Assembly (NCBI RefSeq): GCF_018618475.1
Contig: NZ_JACSMD010000001.1
Span: 1,612,001 to 1,676,000, forward strand
DNA: 64,000 nucleotides
Source of the DNA: Exiguobacterium sp. s122
GTDB taxonomy: Bacteria; Bacillota; Bacilli; Exiguobacteriales; Exiguobacteriaceae
Reading direction: 5' to 3'
In this document: positions 8,931 to 20,000 of the stretch, one piece after another
How the letters are laid out: each line of letters begins with the position of its first letter
How positions within the stretch are numbered: the first letter of the stretch is position 1
Translations under genes and position numbers: made by a program
The notes under the pieces: generated by a model
What the model saw: the letters and a program-made list of their open reading frames with translations, nothing else
Databases searched by the model: none
What the model was told of the DNA's origin: nothing

Positions 8931-10877
8931 TTATTGTGCATCCTTCGCTTGGGCGTACGTGACCGAATCGGTCCGAACGACTTCCCCATCGACTTCAATC
9001 GTTGCCGTCCCAACTTCATCAGGCGCGATGACGAGCGTGTATGAGTACGTCGTCGTCTCCGTTATCTTATCACGGAGCACTTCGATCTCGCCACGGGCAT
9101 CGACCGTCCGAATGACGACCTCGACCGGCTCGGCCGTCTCGCCTTCTGCCGGCGGATCAATCTCGACGCTGACTTCTCGTTCGACGGACGCATCCGTCGG
9201 TTCGACGCCGAGTGAGACGATGACCGTCAATTCCGTCCCTGGATCAACAGCCGTACCCGCTGTCGGGAGTTGGCGAATGATTTGGTTTGACGGAACGCTC
9301 GTCGAATACTCGTCACGTTTGACGATTTTCAAGTTGTTTTGTTCCGCGTACGTCGTTGCTTCTTCGAACGTGTAACCGGCCAAGTTGGCCAACTCGATTT
9401 TATTGCTGCCTGTCGACACGACAAGCGTCACCGTCACTTCCGACGGGACGACTTCTTCTCCCGGGGAGAGCGATTGCGAGATGACATCTCCGCTATCGAC
9501 CGTCTCCGAAGCTTCTTTTTGAATGTCGATGTCGGTAAAGTCCAAGTCCTTCAATGTTCGCTCCGCCGCATTTTGCGAGAGTCCTTCGACGTCAGGCATG
9601 CGGACCGTTTCTTTCCCGGCGGAAACGACGAGCGTGATTGTCGTGCCGCGCTTCGGTTTTCGTCCAGCCGGCGGGTTTTGGGAGATGACGTTACCGGCTT
9701 CAATGTTGTCGCTAGCCCGTTCCGTCACATCGACGACGAAGCCCGAAGCCTCGAGTTCAGTCGTCGCCTCGTCTTCTGTCATCCCGACGACATCCGGGAC
9801 AACGGCACGAGACATCTCATCTGCGACGACATACGCTCCGATGCCGCCCCCAATGAGAAGCAACACGAGCAGTAACCAGAGCCACCATTTCCGCTTTTTC
9901 GGCTTCTTCGGCGTGTCCGGTTTCGGTTCGACCGGGGCGACCGGTTTCACCGTTTGCTCACTCGGTGGCATCGTCTCTTCCGGGACGACCGGTGCCATGA
10001 CGAGCGTCTGGTCAAACGCATCTTGTTCTGCGTTCACTCGTTTCGGCTCGTTCGCGCGAGCCGGATCGAGTGCGGTCATGCAGTCTTTCTTAAATGACGC
10101 GACCGACGTGTGACGTGCGCCTGGCGATTTGGCGAGCGCCTGCATGATACAGTTCTCAAGCGCTTGCGGAATCTTCGGGTTCAAGTCCATCGGTCGAATC
10201 GGGTCGTCTTGCAAATGTTGAAGTGCGACGGCGACCGGTGTCTCCCCGATGAACGGGACGCGTCCGGTCACGAGTTCATACAAGACGGCACCGAGCGAAT
10301 AAATATCCGACTTCTCGTCCGCGAACTTACCACGCGCTTGCTCCGGTGAGAAGTAATGAACCGAGCCGAGCACGGACATCGTATGCGTGAGCGTCGCGTT
10401 CGACATGGCGACGGCGATGCCGAAGTCCGTCACTTTGACGTTCCCGTTTTGGTCGATCATCATATTTTGCGGTTTAATATCGCGATGAATGATTCGATTC
10501 GCATGCGCGTGGTCAATCGCATCACAAATCTGTCCCATGATGCGTAACGCCTCTTCGACAGATATGTATTCTTCTTGCAAGTATTGTTTGAGCGTCATCC
10601 CATCGACATGTTCCATGACGATATAATAGATGTCTTCCTCATCCCCGACGTCATAGATGGCGACGATGTTCGGATGGTTGAGGCTAGTTGCCGCATGGGC
10701 TTCGCGTTCGAACCGTCGGATAAACTGTTCGTTGTGCGAGAATTCAGATCGTAACACTTTGATGGCGACAGTACGGTTCAAAATCTCGTCGTGAGCCCGA
10801 TAGACATTTGCCATGCCTCCGCTGCCGATTTGCTGTTCGATCCGATAACGATCGTTAATTCGTTCTCCGCTTCGCAT
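8931..10877 (-). CDS. prkC: PASTA-domain serine/threonine protein kinase PrkC
   Basis: Membrane kinase that senses muropeptides or lipid II and controls growth and cell wall functions. Domains in order: Hanks-type kinase (about 1-270) with the glycine loop GSGGMANV, ATP lysine K40, HRDIKPQN and DFGIAV; a proline- and lysine-rich linker; one transmembrane helix (WLWLLLVLLLIGGGIG); three PASTA repeats; and an extracellular C-terminal beta-rich tail. The chosen ATG has AGAGAGG 9 bases upstream; an ATG three codons earlier overlaps the prpC stop (ATGA) but abuts the ribosome binding site. Coupled to its phosphatase gene prpC. Confidence 0.95.
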   Translation of the reverse strand: MRSGERINDRYRIEQQIGSGGMANVYRAHDEILNRTVAIKVLRSEFSHNEQFIRRFEREAHAATSLNHPNIVAIYDVGDEEDIYYIVMEHVDGMTLKQYLQEEYISVEEALRIMGQICDAIDHAHANRIIHRDIKPQNMMIDQNGNVKVTDFGIAVAMSNATLTHTMSVLGSVHYFSPEQARGKFADEKSDIYSLGAVLYELVTGRVPFIGETPVAVALQHLQDDPIRPMDLNPKIPQALENCIMQALAKSPGARHTSVASFKKDCMTALDPARANEPKRVNAEQDAFDQTLVMAPVVPEETMPPSEQTVKPVAPVEPKPDTPKKPKKRKWWLWLLLVLLLIGGGIGAYVVADEMSRAVVPDVVGMTEDEATTELEASGFVVDVTERASDNIEAGNVISQNPPAGRKPKRGTTITLVVSAGKETVRMPDVEGLSQNAAERTLKDLDFTDIDIQKEASETVDSGDVISQSLSPGEEVVPSEVTVTLVVSTGSNKIELANLAGYTFEEATTYAEQNNLKIVKRDEYSTSVPSNQIIRQLPTAGTAVDPGTELTVIVSLGVEPTDASVEREVSVEIDPPAEGETAEPVEVVIRTVDARGEIEVLRDKITETTTYSYTLVIAPDEVGTATIEVDGEVVRTDSVTYAQAKDAQ

Positions 10878-10882
10878 CGGAT

Positions 10883-11617
10883 TCATCCTCTCTTTCTATC
10901 TGTAAATTGGACGATGGCGACCGTAATGTTATCGCTGCCGCCCAAGCGGTTGGCTTGATCGATCAATTGATCGGCTTTGACGTCAGCCGAAATCGGACGT
11001 TCGAGCACGAGCAAGATGTCTTCATCCGTCAAGTGGTTCGTCAATCCGTCCGTACAGATCAAAATCGTATCAAATTCAGGTTCGGCAAACACTTGGAAAT
11101 CAGGTTCGACGTGCTCGTTTGAACCGATTGCGCGTGTGATGATATTCCGTTTCGGATGGACCCGCATCTCTTCCTCGGTCAATTCCCCGAGCTGTTTCAA
11201 GACGTTGACGTAAGAATGGTCCTCGGTCAACTGATGCAACGCACCGTCCCGTAACGCGTACACCCGGCTGTCCCCGACGTGAACGATGACAATTGTCTCG
11301 TCGTGCCAGCAGACACCCGCAATCGTCGTCCCCATCATGACGAGGTTTGATTGTTTCGAGAAGGCCAGTACTTGCTCATTGGCCAGTTCCACGTTGTCGC
11401 GGAACCATTGCTCCATTTCCATCGGCGAGGTCGGAAGCGTCGGGAAAGCACGACGGAACTGTTCGATGACAAGTTCGCTCGCGACTTCCCCGGCTTCATG
11501 CCCGCCCATCCCGTCGGCAACGAGGGCGATTCCGGCATGCTCGTCCCCTAAAATCAGAACGGCATCCTCGTTTTGCGTCCTCACTTGCCCACGGTCGGTA
11601 CGATACGCTAATTCCAT
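10883..11617 (-). CDS. prpC: PP2C-family serine/threonine phosphatase PrpC
   Basis: Mn-dependent phosphatase that reverses PrkC phosphorylation in the cytoplasm. 244 residues with the PP2C metal-binding motifs TQNEDA, VADGMGGHEAGE, CTDGLTNHL and GGSDNITV. I chose the ATG giving MELAYRTDRGQVRTQNED, which matches family N-termini and lies 11 bases after GAGG; an ATG three codons upstream overlaps the rlmN stop as TAATG and is the alternative. Confidence 0.94.
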   Translation of the reverse strand: MELAYRTDRGQVRTQNEDAVLILGDEHAGIALVADGMGGHEAGEVASELVIEQFRRAFPTLPTSPMEMEQWFRDNVELANEQVLAFSKQSNLVMMGTTIAGVCWHDETIVIVHVGDSRVYALRDGALHQLTEDHSYVNVLKQLGELTEEEMRVHPKRNIITRAIGSNEHVEPDFQVFAEPEFDTILICTDGLTNHLTDEDILLVLERPISADVKADQLIDQANRLGGSDNITVAIVQFTDRKRG

Positions 11618-11625
11618 CTTTCCCA

Positions 11626-12711
11626 TTACCTCGTTTCTTGTTCGCGCTCCTTCGCTCGAAGCTGCCCACAAGCGGCATCGATGTCCGAACCTTGTTCGCG
11701 ACGAATCGTCACGTTCACTTTTCGATCTTTGAGCACTTTTTCAAACGCAAAAATTTGTTTACGCGGTGTGCGGACATAGTCGCGCTCGAGTACGTGGTTG
11801 ACTGGAATCAAGTTGACGTGACATTTGACGCCTTTCAACAAGTCAGCAAGTTGATGTGCGTGTTCTTCCGTATCGTTGACCCCGCCAAATAAGCCGTATT
11901 CGAACGTGATGCGACGACCGCTCTTCTCCGTGTAGTAGTGGACCGCTTCCATCAACTTATCCAAGTTGTAGGCACGGTTGATCGGCATAAGGCGTGTCCG
12001 GATTTCCGTCGTCGGCGCGTGAAGCGAGATGGCGAAGTTGATGCGCATCCCTTCATCGGCGAATTTGTAGATTTTCGGTACGATTCCACTCGTCGACACC
12101 GTGATGTGGCGTGAACCGATGTTCAACCCGTCATCGTGGTTGACCGTGCGCAAGAAGCGCATCAATTCATCGTAGTTATCGAACGGTTCGCCGATTCCCA
12201 TGACAACGATCGAGTCGACCCGCTCACCGCTCGCGTCGAGCGCACGTTGGACGTCGAGTACTTGGGCCGTGATTTCACCGGCTTCTAGGTTACGTTTCAA
12301 ACCGCCGAGCGTCGAAGCACAGAACGTACAACCGATGCGGCATCCGACTTGCGTCGTGACACAGACCGAGTTCCCATACTCGTGGCGCATGAGCACCGTC
12401 TCGATGGAATAACCGTCTTGAAGCTCGAACAAGAATTTGATGGTCCCGTCTTGTGACTCTTGACGGACGAGTTCTTTGAGCGTCGTCAATTGGAACGCCG
12501 CGTCTAATTTCTCGCGGAGCGGTTTCGAGACGTTCGTCATGTCGTCGAACGATGTCACCCGCTTGACGTACATCCAGTCGTATAACTGTTTCGCGCGGAA
12601 CGACTTTTCTCCTGCCTCGATGAGCCACTGTTCGAGCTCGGAGTACGTGAGGGAATAAAGTGACGGCTTGGCACCGACCAATGGATTTTTTTCAACTGCT
12701 TTTGGATTCAT
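11626..12711 (-). CDS. rlmN: Dual-specificity 23S rRNA (A2503) and tRNA (A37) C2-methyltransferase RlmN
   Basis: Radical-SAM enzyme that methylates C2 of adenosine 2503 in 23S rRNA and A37 in some tRNAs. 361 residues. The cluster motif CRIGCTFC (CxxxCxxC) is in place, as are GIGEPFDN and the late cysteine in DIDAACGQL that forms the methyl intermediate. AGAGGT sits 6 bases before the ATG, two bases beyond the rsmB stop, so the rRNA methylase genes are coupled. Confidence 0.97.
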   Translation of the reverse strand: MNPKAVEKNPLVGAKPSLYSLTYSELEQWLIEAGEKSFRAKQLYDWMYVKRVTSFDDMTNVSKPLREKLDAAFQLTTLKELVRQESQDGTIKFLFELQDGYSIETVLMRHEYGNSVCVTTQVGCRIGCTFCASTLGGLKRNLEAGEITAQVLDVQRALDASGERVDSIVVMGIGEPFDNYDELMRFLRTVNHDDGLNIGSRHITVSTSGIVPKIYKFADEGMRINFAISLHAPTTEIRTRLMPINRAYNLDKLMEAVHYYTEKSGRRITFEYGLFGGVNDTEEHAHQLADLLKGVKCHVNLIPVNHVLERDYVRTPRKQIFAFEKVLKDRKVNVTIRREQGSDIDAACGQLRAKEREQETR

Positions 12712-12713
12712 GT

Positions 12714-14042
12714 TTATACCTCTTTCTTGAATGCGGCGATATAGAAACCGTCCGTCCCGAACGACGTCGGGAGTAATTTAAGTTCAGCACGATCCGATGG
12801 CACCATCGAACGTACAGCGTGCGGGAGTCGCTCACGGAGCGTGTCATCCCACGTCAATCCGTTCGACAAGATATAGTCGGCCTGCTGCTCGTTCTCAGAC
12901 GGGTCGATTGTACATGTCGAGTACACTAGCGTACCACCTCGTTTTAAGAGAGGCAAGACAGCGTCGATAATTTCCCGCTGGACTTTCGGCAACCCAGCGA
13001 GCCCAGCTTTGTCTTTCGTCCATTTGATGTCCGGTTTCCGGCGAATGACGCCTAACCCTGAACACGGGACGTCAAGCAAGATACGGTCAAAACTCTCTCG
13101 TTCGAACTTGTCTCCGGCGCTACGCGCATCGAGGGCAAGTGCGGTCACTCCATCGATATGAAGACGTTTCGCTTGGCGTTCAATCAATTTTGCTTTGTGC
13201 GGATGAAGATCGAGCGCCGTGAGCGACCCACCGTCCATCCGTTCGGCCGTATGCATCGCTTTGCCACCCGGGGCGGCACAAGCGTCGAGTACGTCATCGT
13301 TCGCGTCGACACCGATCGCATCGGCGACGAGCATCGAGCTCTCATCTTGTACCGACAACAAACCTTCCTCGATGAACGAAGTCGCGTGGACGTTCCCAGA
13401 TTCAATGACGAGCCCGTCAACTGATAGTTCAGAGCGAGACGTCAACACGCCTTCGTCGGCTAAACGGTTCATCATCGCCTCGACGGTCGTCTGTTTCCGG
13501 TTGACCCGAACGGTGACCGGTGCCGGTTCATTGTTCAATTTACACATCGTTTCGGTCGCTTCGACGCCGTACATGTCGATCCAATCGGCGACGAGCCATT
13601 CGGGATGGCTATGTTCGATGGCGATCCGTTCCACGTCCGGCAGTGTCGACAAATCAGGGAACCCGTCGCGAAGCACGTTTCGAAGCACACCGTTCACAAA
13701 TTTCCCGGTCCCGGAATGGCCACGTTTTTTCGCGATCTCGACCGCCTCATGTAAGACGGCACGATCTGGCACTTTATCAAGATAAAACAGTTGATATACA
13801 CTCATGCGTAACAGCGGCAAGACAAAACGGTCGAGTTTTCTTGGGTTCTGAATCCGTTTCTCTAAAATATAGTCGAGCGTCCGTTTGCGTCCGAGCGTCC
13901 CGTAAACGAGTTCTGTATAGAGGCCGACGTCTTTCGGGGCCAACTTCTTTTGTTTCAATAATTCGTTGACGGCAATCGTCGAATAGGCCCCGCCTTGTTC
14001 AATTTTAATCAGCGTATCTAGCGCTGCTTGTCTAACGTTCAT
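12714..14042 (-). CDS. rsmB: 16S rRNA (cytosine-967-C5)-methyltransferase RsmB
   Basis: Methylates C967 of 16S rRNA. 442 residues: an N-terminal NusB-like RNA-binding domain (about 1-140) and a C-terminal SAM methyltransferase domain with [12 protein letters not shown], the catalytic [10 protein letters not shown] (PC motif) and [12 protein letters not shown] (TC motif). AGGAGG lies 5 bases before the ATG. It directly follows the def-fmt reading frame with a single base between them. Confidence 0.97.
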   Translation of the reverse strand: MNVRQAALDTLIKIEQGGAYSTIAVNELLKQKKLAPKDVGLYTELVYGTLGRKRTLDYILEKRIQNPRKLDRFVLPLLRMSVYQLFYLDKVPDRAVLHEAVEIAKKRGHSGTGKFVNGVLRNVLRDGFPDLSTLPDVERIAIEHSHPEWLVADWIDMYGVEATETMCKLNNEPAPVTVRVNRKQTTVEAMMNRLADEGVLTSRSELSVDGLVIESGNVHATSFIEEGLLSVQDESSMLVADAIGVDANDDVLDACAAPGGKAMHTAERMDGGSLTALDLHPHKAKLIERQAKRLHIDGVTALALDARSAGDKFERESFDRILLDVPCSGLGVIRRKPDIKWTKDKAGLAGLPKVQREIIDAVLPLLKRGGTLVYSTCTIDPSENEQQADYILSNGLTWDDTLRERLPHAVRSMVPSDRAELKLLPTSFGTDGFYIAAFKKEV

Positions 14043-14043
14043 G

Positions 14044-15429
14044 TCATCCTCCTAATTGGTCGCCCACTTGCAACTTCTGTCCGGCTCCACGCATGAACGT
14101 GGCACCATCCATTTGTTTTTTCCCTGCTGGTTGTAACAACGTCACTTTAAGGGCGACATCGTTCCCAGTCGCAACGACAAATCCGTCCGCCTCGAGGCGA
14201 ACAATCGTCCCGGCTTCCCCGCTACCCGTCGTCTTCTCGCTCGCGAACACTTTGACGCGTTCTCCGGCAATCGTCGTGTAAGCGCTCGGGAACGGATTCA
14301 TCCCACGGATATGGTTGTAAATCGTTTCGCCCGGTTGTGTCCAGTCGAGCGCTTCCCGCTCGCGACTGATGTTTGGCGCGAACGTGACGTCCCGCTCATC
14401 TTGCGGTACCGCTTCAATCCATCCTTCTAAAAACGCCGGCAGCGTCTGAATCAACAAGTCCGATCCGGCAACCGAAAGCTTTTCGAACAATGTGCCGACC
14501 GTATCTGTCTCTTCGATTGGCACGATCGTGTTGGCAATCATGTCTCCCGCATCGAGTTGATCGACCATGTACATGATCGTGACACCCGTCTCGCTCTCTC
14601 CATCGAGAATTGCTTGGTGAATTGGCGCCCCACCGCGATACTTCGGTAAGAGGGAGGCATGGACGTTAATGGCGCCATGTGTCGGCGCTTCTAATAGCTC
14701 CGTCGGAACGATTTGTCCGTAGGCGGCCGTCACAATCAAGTCCGGTTTGAGCGCGAGAATGTCTGCGTAATCCGTACGGACTTTCTCTGGCTGCAGGACC
14801 GGGATGTCGTGGCGAAGCGCACATTCTTTCACCGGCGTCGGTTTCAATTCACGTTTACGCCCGACCGGTTTATCCGGTTGGGAGACGACACCTACGACAT
14901 TGTATCCTTCTTCGAGCAGGCGCTCAAGTACAGACACAGCGAATGTCGGCGTTCCCATGAAGACGATTCGCTTGTCCGTCCCTTTGTTTGGAACGGCGAG
15001 CTTGTCCGTGAACAAGACACCGTCCAAATGATCGATTTCGTGTTGAATCGCTCGGGCGAAAAAGCCGCTTGCATGAATCTGTTGCACGCGTCCTTTCAAA
15101 TCTTGTGTCTTGACGACAATCGTCTCGTGGCGTTCGACGAAACCGAACTCACCCGGGATGCTCAAACACCCTTCAAGTCCGACTTCTTTCCCTGACGTCT
15201 CGATGATTTCTGGGTTAATCAAGACGAGCGGACCCGTCTCGTCATCCGTATGGACGACGGCGAGACGCTGGTTCAAGTTCACTTGTGGTGCTGCGACACC
15301 GACTCCGTCGTACTCATACATCGTGTCGAATAGACGGTCGACCGTCTGACGTAACTTCTTATCGAACTTCGTCACCGGTTCACAGACGACCCGTAAAATC
15401 TCATTTGGTACTTCTACTACTTTATACAT
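14044..15429 (-). CDS. Fused peptide deformylase - methionyl-tRNA formyltransferase
   Basis: One 461-residue frame joins two enzymes that are separate in known Bacillus. Residues 1 to about 152 are peptide deformylase with all three motifs: [16 protein letters not shown] and the metal site QHEIDHLDG. The deformylase C-terminal tail is short, and after about ten residues (AVPNKGTDK) the Fmt domain starts at RIVFMGTP, with [16 protein letters not shown] and the aspartate in VDQLDAGD. One enzyme formylates Met-tRNA before initiation, the other removes the formyl group from new proteins. No ATG, GTG or TTG is found near the junction to start Fmt alone. Start ATG chosen for GAGGTGG about 6 bases upstream. 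A base error could mimic fusion, but it would have to remove both a stop and a start. Confidence 0.9.
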   Translation of the reverse strand: MYKVVEVPNEILRVVCEPVTKFDKKLRQTVDRLFDTMYEYDGVGVAAPQVNLNQRLAVVHTDDETGPLVLINPEIIETSGKEVGLEGCLSIPGEFGFVERHETIVVKTQDLKGRVQQIHASGFFARAIQHEIDHLDGVLFTDKLAVPNKGTDKRIVFMGTPTFAVSVLERLLEEGYNVVGVVSQPDKPVGRKRELKPTPVKECALRHDIPVLQPEKVRTDYADILALKPDLIVTAAYGQIVPTELLEAPTHGAINVHASLLPKYRGGAPIHQAILDGESETGVTIMYMVDQLDAGDMIANTIVPIEETDTVGTLFEKLSVAGSDLLIQTLPAFLEGWIEAVPQDERDVTFAPNISREREALDWTQPGETIYNHIRGMNPFPSAYTTIAGERVKVFASEKTTGSGEAGTIVRLEADGFVVATGNDVALKVTLLQPAGKKQMDGATFMRGAGQKLQVGDQLGG

Positions 15430-15440
15430 CAAGTTCCACC

Positions 15441-17765
15441 TCACATGAATACGTATGGATTTACATCGATACTCAATTGATACTCTTTTTTGCTGATCGC
15501 TTTCGCCCGGGCCTGTTGGAGCATGGCGAGTGCAGGATAAAGCGAGTCTGGTTGCTTCGTTTTGATAAACAATTGATAACGATACAAGTTTTTTAGCTTC
15601 GATAACGGTGCAGGCATTGGCCCGTTCAACCGCGACTGATCGATTTGCATATTCAAAAAATCGTCAGCGAACTGTTCGGCCTCGGTCTGCGCCACGAGCG
15701 GGTTCTCGGCCGCGATCGTGACGAGCGTGACGTACCAATACGGCGGATGCGTCCCGACTTGCCGGAGTCGCATTTCCTGCTCATAAAACGCTTCATAATC
15801 ATGCTGGCTCGCCGTCTCGATGACGTAATGCTCTGGATTATACGTTTGGACGTACGCCTCTCCAGGAAGCTTGCCTCGACCGGCGCGTCCGGCCACTTGC
15901 GTCACGAGTTGGAACGTGCGCTCGGTCGCCCGAAAGTCTGGCATGCCGAGCGTCGCATCTGCGGCGAGCACGCCGACGAGCGTGACGTTCGGGAAGTCGA
16001 GCCCTTTGGCAATCATTTGTGTACCGAGCAAGATGTCGGCCTCTCCGTCCTCGAACCGTTTTAACAGTTGTTCATGCGACCCTTTTCGAGACGTCGTATC
16101 TTGGTCCATACGGATGATTCGCGCGTCCGGGATGCGGTTGAGCAGTTCCGTCTCAATCTTTTGTGTCCCCGTCCCGAACTGTTTAATTTTTTTACTGTCG
16201 CACGATGGACATGTGGATGGCATCCCCTGCTCATAGCCACAATAGTGACATTTCAAGCGATCTCCGTGTTGGTGATACGTCAAGTTGACGGCACAGTGTG
16301 GACACGTGAGTCCTTCCCCGCAATCCCGACACATCACGAACGTTGTGAACCCTCGTCGGTTCAGCAAGATGACACACTGTTCTTTCTTCGCGATTCGGTC
16401 ATTGATCGCGACAAATAAATCTTCGGAGAACATCGTCGTATTGCCTCGGGCGAGCTCACGGCGCATATCGATAATATGCACCGGCGGCATCTCACCGCCG
16501 TAACGTTCATTTAAATGAAGATAACGGTAGACGCCACGCTGTGCACGGGCATACGACTCGAGTGACGGTGTCGCACTGCCGAGCACGACGGGGCAACCGT
16601 GATAACGGGCCCGCCAAATCGCGACGTCTCGCGCATGGTAGCGCGGGTTCTCTTCTTGTTTATACGTCGTTTCGTGCTCTTCATCCAAAATGATGAGTCC
16701 GATGTTCTCGAGCGGGGCAAAAACAGCCGATCGAGCCCCGACGACGACATCGACTTCACGACGCTTGATTTTCCGCCATTCGTCGTATTTCTCTCCTTGG
16801 GAGAGCGCGCTATGGAGCACGGCGACGCGGTCCCCGAAGCGGCGTTTGAATCGTTTCACCATCATCGGGGTCAAACTGATCTCCGGGACGAGTAAAATCG
16901 CCTGTTTCCCTTGATCGACGACCCGTCCGATTGCTTCAAGGTACACTTCGGTCTTCCCGCTTCCCGTCACACCATGTAACAAGAGCGTCTCTCCGGCCTC
17001 TGCCTCGCGAATCGCTTTCACGGCGGTCGTTTGGCTTTCGTTCAATTCGACCGTTTCGCTCACTTGTTCGATTAAGGCGTACGGGTCACGATTTAATTCC
17101 ACCTCGGTCACCCGGACGGCGCCGAGCGCCTCGAGTTTTTGTAGTTGTGCCCGTGACAGGCCGATTTGCCGGAGCGACGACCAATACATGCGTGGCACGT
17201 CCATAAGTAAGCGCATCGCTTCTTGTTGTTTTTTCGCGCGGGCGGGGACAACATTCGCATCCAATAATTCGATGACGAGGTCTGTCTTCACGGTCCGTTT
17301 TTCTTTTAATACAGGCGATAATGAGAGGTCGCCTTTTTTGGCAAGGTCGAGAATGACGGATTGCACGTCTTTCGGATATTCTGACAAGTGCGTACCGGCT
17401 CGAACACCTTCCGGGAGTGCCCCACCTTTAATCTCTTTGTCATAGCTCACCTTTAATGCGGCCGGGAGCATGGCGAGGAGGGCCGAGGAGCGGAAACAGA
17501 GCGTCGTCTCTTTTACATGCGTCGACAAGGCGAGCAACTCATCGGTCAACGACGATTCCTCATCGAGGAGCGCCTCAAGCGGTTTCAATCCGTCACGTGT
17601 CCCTTCGGACAGTCCGGTGACGATCCCAAGAAGCCGGCGTGCTCCAAACGGGACCGAGACGCGCATGCCCGGTTCAATCAACGCTTCGAACTGGACCGGG
17701 ACCTCATAATCGAACGGACGGTCGATTGTGATGACCGGGGCATCGACATGGACGTGGGCGATCAT
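15441..17765 (-). CDS. priA: Primosomal replication helicase PriA
   Basis: Restarts stalled replication forks and loads the replicative helicase. 774 residues: an N-terminal DNA-binding domain, Walker [17 protein letters not shown] box, and a zinc-binding region with eight cysteines ([13 protein letters not shown] ... CHYCG ... CPSC), then the C-terminal helicase motifs ([19 protein letters not shown]). Its ATG overlaps the coaBC stop by four bases (ATGA). Confidence 0.97.
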   Translation of the reverse strand: MIAHVHVDAPVITIDRPFDYEVPVQFEALIEPGMRVSVPFGARRLLGIVTGLSEGTRDGLKPLEALLDEESSLTDELLALSTHVKETTLCFRSSALLAMLPAALKVSYDKEIKGGALPEGVRAGTHLSEYPKDVQSVILDLAKKGDLSLSPVLKEKRTVKTDLVIELLDANVVPARAKKQQEAMRLLMDVPRMYWSSLRQIGLSRAQLQKLEALGAVRVTEVELNRDPYALIEQVSETVELNESQTTAVKAIREAEAGETLLLHGVTGSGKTEVYLEAIGRVVDQGKQAILLVPEISLTPMMVKRFKRRFGDRVAVLHSALSQGEKYDEWRKIKRREVDVVVGARSAVFAPLENIGLIILDEEHETTYKQEENPRYHARDVAIWRARYHGCPVVLGSATPSLESYARAQRGVYRYLHLNERYGGEMPPVHIIDMRRELARGNTTMFSEDLFVAINDRIAKKEQCVILLNRRGFTTFVMCRDCGEGLTCPHCAVNLTYHQHGDRLKCHYCGYEQGMPSTCPSCDSKKIKQFGTGTQKIETELLNRIPDARIIRMDQDTTSRKGSHEQLLKRFEDGEADILLGTQMIAKGLDFPNVTLVGVLAADATLGMPDFRATERTFQLVTQVAGRAGRGKLPGEAYVQTYNPEHYVIETASQHDYEAFYEQEMRLRQVGTHPPYWYVTLVTIAAENPLVAQTEAEQFADDFLNMQIDQSRLNGPMPAPLSKLKNLYRYQLFIKTKQPDSLYPALAMLQQARAKAISKKEYQLSIDVNPYVFM

Positions 17766-18952
17766 TGGATTGCTTCCTTAAACTGAAGCAACAGCTCATG
17801 CGCCAACATTTGTTTCGATTGCCGTGGTAAGGCGCGTTTGGACCCGTCCGCACGGAACAGCGTAACCTCGTTCTCGTCTGCCCCGAATCCGATGCCCGGC
17901 GTCGCCACATGGTTCGCCACGAGGTAATCGACGCGCTTTTTCTCGAGTTTGGCCTGGGCGTGTGCCTCGAGCTGCTCCGTCTCGGCGGCGAAGCCGACGA
18001 GGACTTGATGCGTCTTCTTCATCCCGAGCGTCTTTAATATATCCGTCGTCTCTTCAAGTTCGATTGTCAACGGTCCATGAACTTTCTTATGTTTCTCAGC
18101 ATGGACAGTCGTCGGTCGATAGTCGGCGACGGCGGCTGATTTGATGACGAGGTGCTGGTCGTCGAAATGTGCGAGCACCGTCTCAAGCATATCGGCACTC
18201 GACTCGACAGAAAGCGCGGTCACCCCATCAGGTACCGGGATTTGAAGCGGACCGTGCACGAGCGTGACGTCCGCACCCATATCCCGAGCCGCTTCGGCGA
18301 GGGCGACCCCCATCTTCCCAGATGAGTCGTTTGAAAGGAAACGGACCGGGTCGATGCGTTCGACCGTCGGACCGGCCGTGACGAGCACACGTTTGCCGAG
18401 AAGGTGTTTCGGGACGAACTGGCTCGCGATGATTCGGACGAGGTCTTCGGGTTCTGGTAAACGGCCACCCCCGATCCAGCCACAGGCAAGATTGCCAACG
18501 CCCGGTTCAATGATTTGATACCCGTATGACTTGAGCGTCTCGATGTTTCGGCGCGTCGCCGGATGGTCGAGCATATTGACGTTCATCGCCGGTGAGATGA
18601 TGACCGGGCACGTCGCCGCTAAAATCGAAGTCGTGATAAAGTCATCAGCGAGACCGTTCGCGAGTTTTGCGATCATGTTCGCCGTCGCCGGGGCGACGAC
18701 GATCAAGTCGCTCGTATCCGGAACGTCGATATGCGCGATTTTTGTCGGGTCATGCTCTTCGAACACATCGGTATAAACTGGATTCCGGCTAAGCGCTTGA
18801 AACGTCGCTTGACCGACGAACTGCTCGGCGGACGCCGTCATGGCCACGCGCACATTCGCGCCCGCTTGTACGAGTTTCGACGTGAGTGCACACGCCTTGT
18901 AAGCAGCGATGCCACCGCTCACACAAAGCAAGATGTTCCGATCGTTCACCAT
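17762..18952 (-). CDS. coaBC: Bifunctional phosphopantothenoylcysteine decarboxylase/synthase
   Basis: Two consecutive steps of CoA synthesis: joining cysteine to 4-phosphopantothenate (CoaB) and decarboxylating the product (CoaC). 396 residues. The CoaC half has GGIAAYKA for FMN, PAMNVNM and the cysteine in LACGWIGGGRL; the CoaB half has VTAGPTVERIDPVRF and SSGKMG. AAGGGGAG lies about 8 bases before the ATG; the second codon is GTG and is a possible start. With coaD and a panE-type gene the window holds several CoA-pathway genes. Confidence 0.96.
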   Translation of the reverse strand: MVNDRNILLCVSGGIAAYKACALTSKLVQAGANVRVAMTASAEQFVGQATFQALSRNPVYTDVFEEHDPTKIAHIDVPDTSDLIVVAPATANMIAKLANGLADDFITTSILAATCPVIISPAMNVNMLDHPATRRNIETLKSYGYQIIEPGVGNLACGWIGGGRLPEPEDLVRIIASQFVPKHLLGKRVLVTAGPTVERIDPVRFLSNDSSGKMGVALAEAARDMGADVTLVHGPLQIPVPDGVTALSVESSADMLETVLAHFDDQHLVIKSAAVADYRPTTVHAEKHKKVHGPLTIELEETTDILKTLGMKKTHQVLVGFAAETEQLEAHAQAKLEKKRVDYLVANHVATPGIGFGADENEVTLFRADGSKRALPRQSKQMLAHELLLQFKEAIQ

Positions 18953-18980
18953 TCTCCATTCTCCCCTTTATAGACAATGA

Positions 18981-19006
18981 GACCCAAGTCGCTACCGACT
19001 TGGGTC
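18981..19006 (-). other. Perfect hairpin without a T run between rpoZ and coaBC
   Basis: GACCCAAGTCG and CGACTTGGGTC form an 11-base-pair stem with a 4-base loop. The following minus-strand bases (CTCATTG) lack the T run of a classic terminator, so this may be an mRNA processing or stability element, or a weak terminator. Confidence 0.6.
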
Positions 19007-19011
19007 ACACT

Positions 19012-19220
19012 TCATCCGTTGTTCTTTTCGTTCGCGATGATTGTCGTGTCACCCGAATACAGTTCTTCTAGCGCTTGTCCGACCGGCTTATACGATTTTG
19101 GCGCGGCAACTTTTGGAGCTTTTCCGTCCTGAATTTGACGGGCCCGTTTAGCAGCGACCGTTACGATCGTATACTTCGACGGGATTGTACGTTGTAAGGC
19201 ATCAATCGAAGGGTATAACA

Positions 19221-19221
<1 letters not shown>
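19012..19221 (-). CDS. rpoZ: DNA-directed RNA polymerase omega subunit
   Basis: Small subunit that helps assemble and stabilise RNA polymerase. 69 residues with the family start [10 protein letters not shown] and the core [20 protein letters not shown] lies 6 bases before the ATG, and the start overlaps the gmk stop by one base (TAATG), so the two are coupled. Confidence 0.95.
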
Positions 19222-19862
<641 letters not shown>

Positions 19863-19880
19863 CTAACATCACATTTCATA

Positions 19881-19910
19881 ATAATAGCAGTCTATCGTTT
19901 GTTACGGCAA
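19881..19910 (-). promoter_or_regulatory. Candidate SigA promoter for gmk operon
   Basis: TTGCCG (19910-19905) and TATTAT (19886-19881) are separated by 18 bases on the minus strand, about 30 bases before the gmk ribosome binding site. It lies in the short region divergent from rqcH. Confidence 0.45.
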
Positions 19911-20000
19911 GAAGAAGTTCGGATTTCCTACTTCATCGTACCATATTTTCCGGTAATCTGATAACGTAGAGACAGAAAAAGAACAAAGGTGATGAGACTA

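Noticed and set aside
8885-9019. A 45-residue N-terminal extension of rsgA
   Set aside because: It would read through the prkC terminator and stop region and has no family counterpart; the ATG at 8884 has a strong ribosome binding site.
9523-10113. A 196-codon plus-strand frame opposite prkC
   Set aside because: Serine- and threonine-rich shadow of the PASTA and linker region; no start signal.
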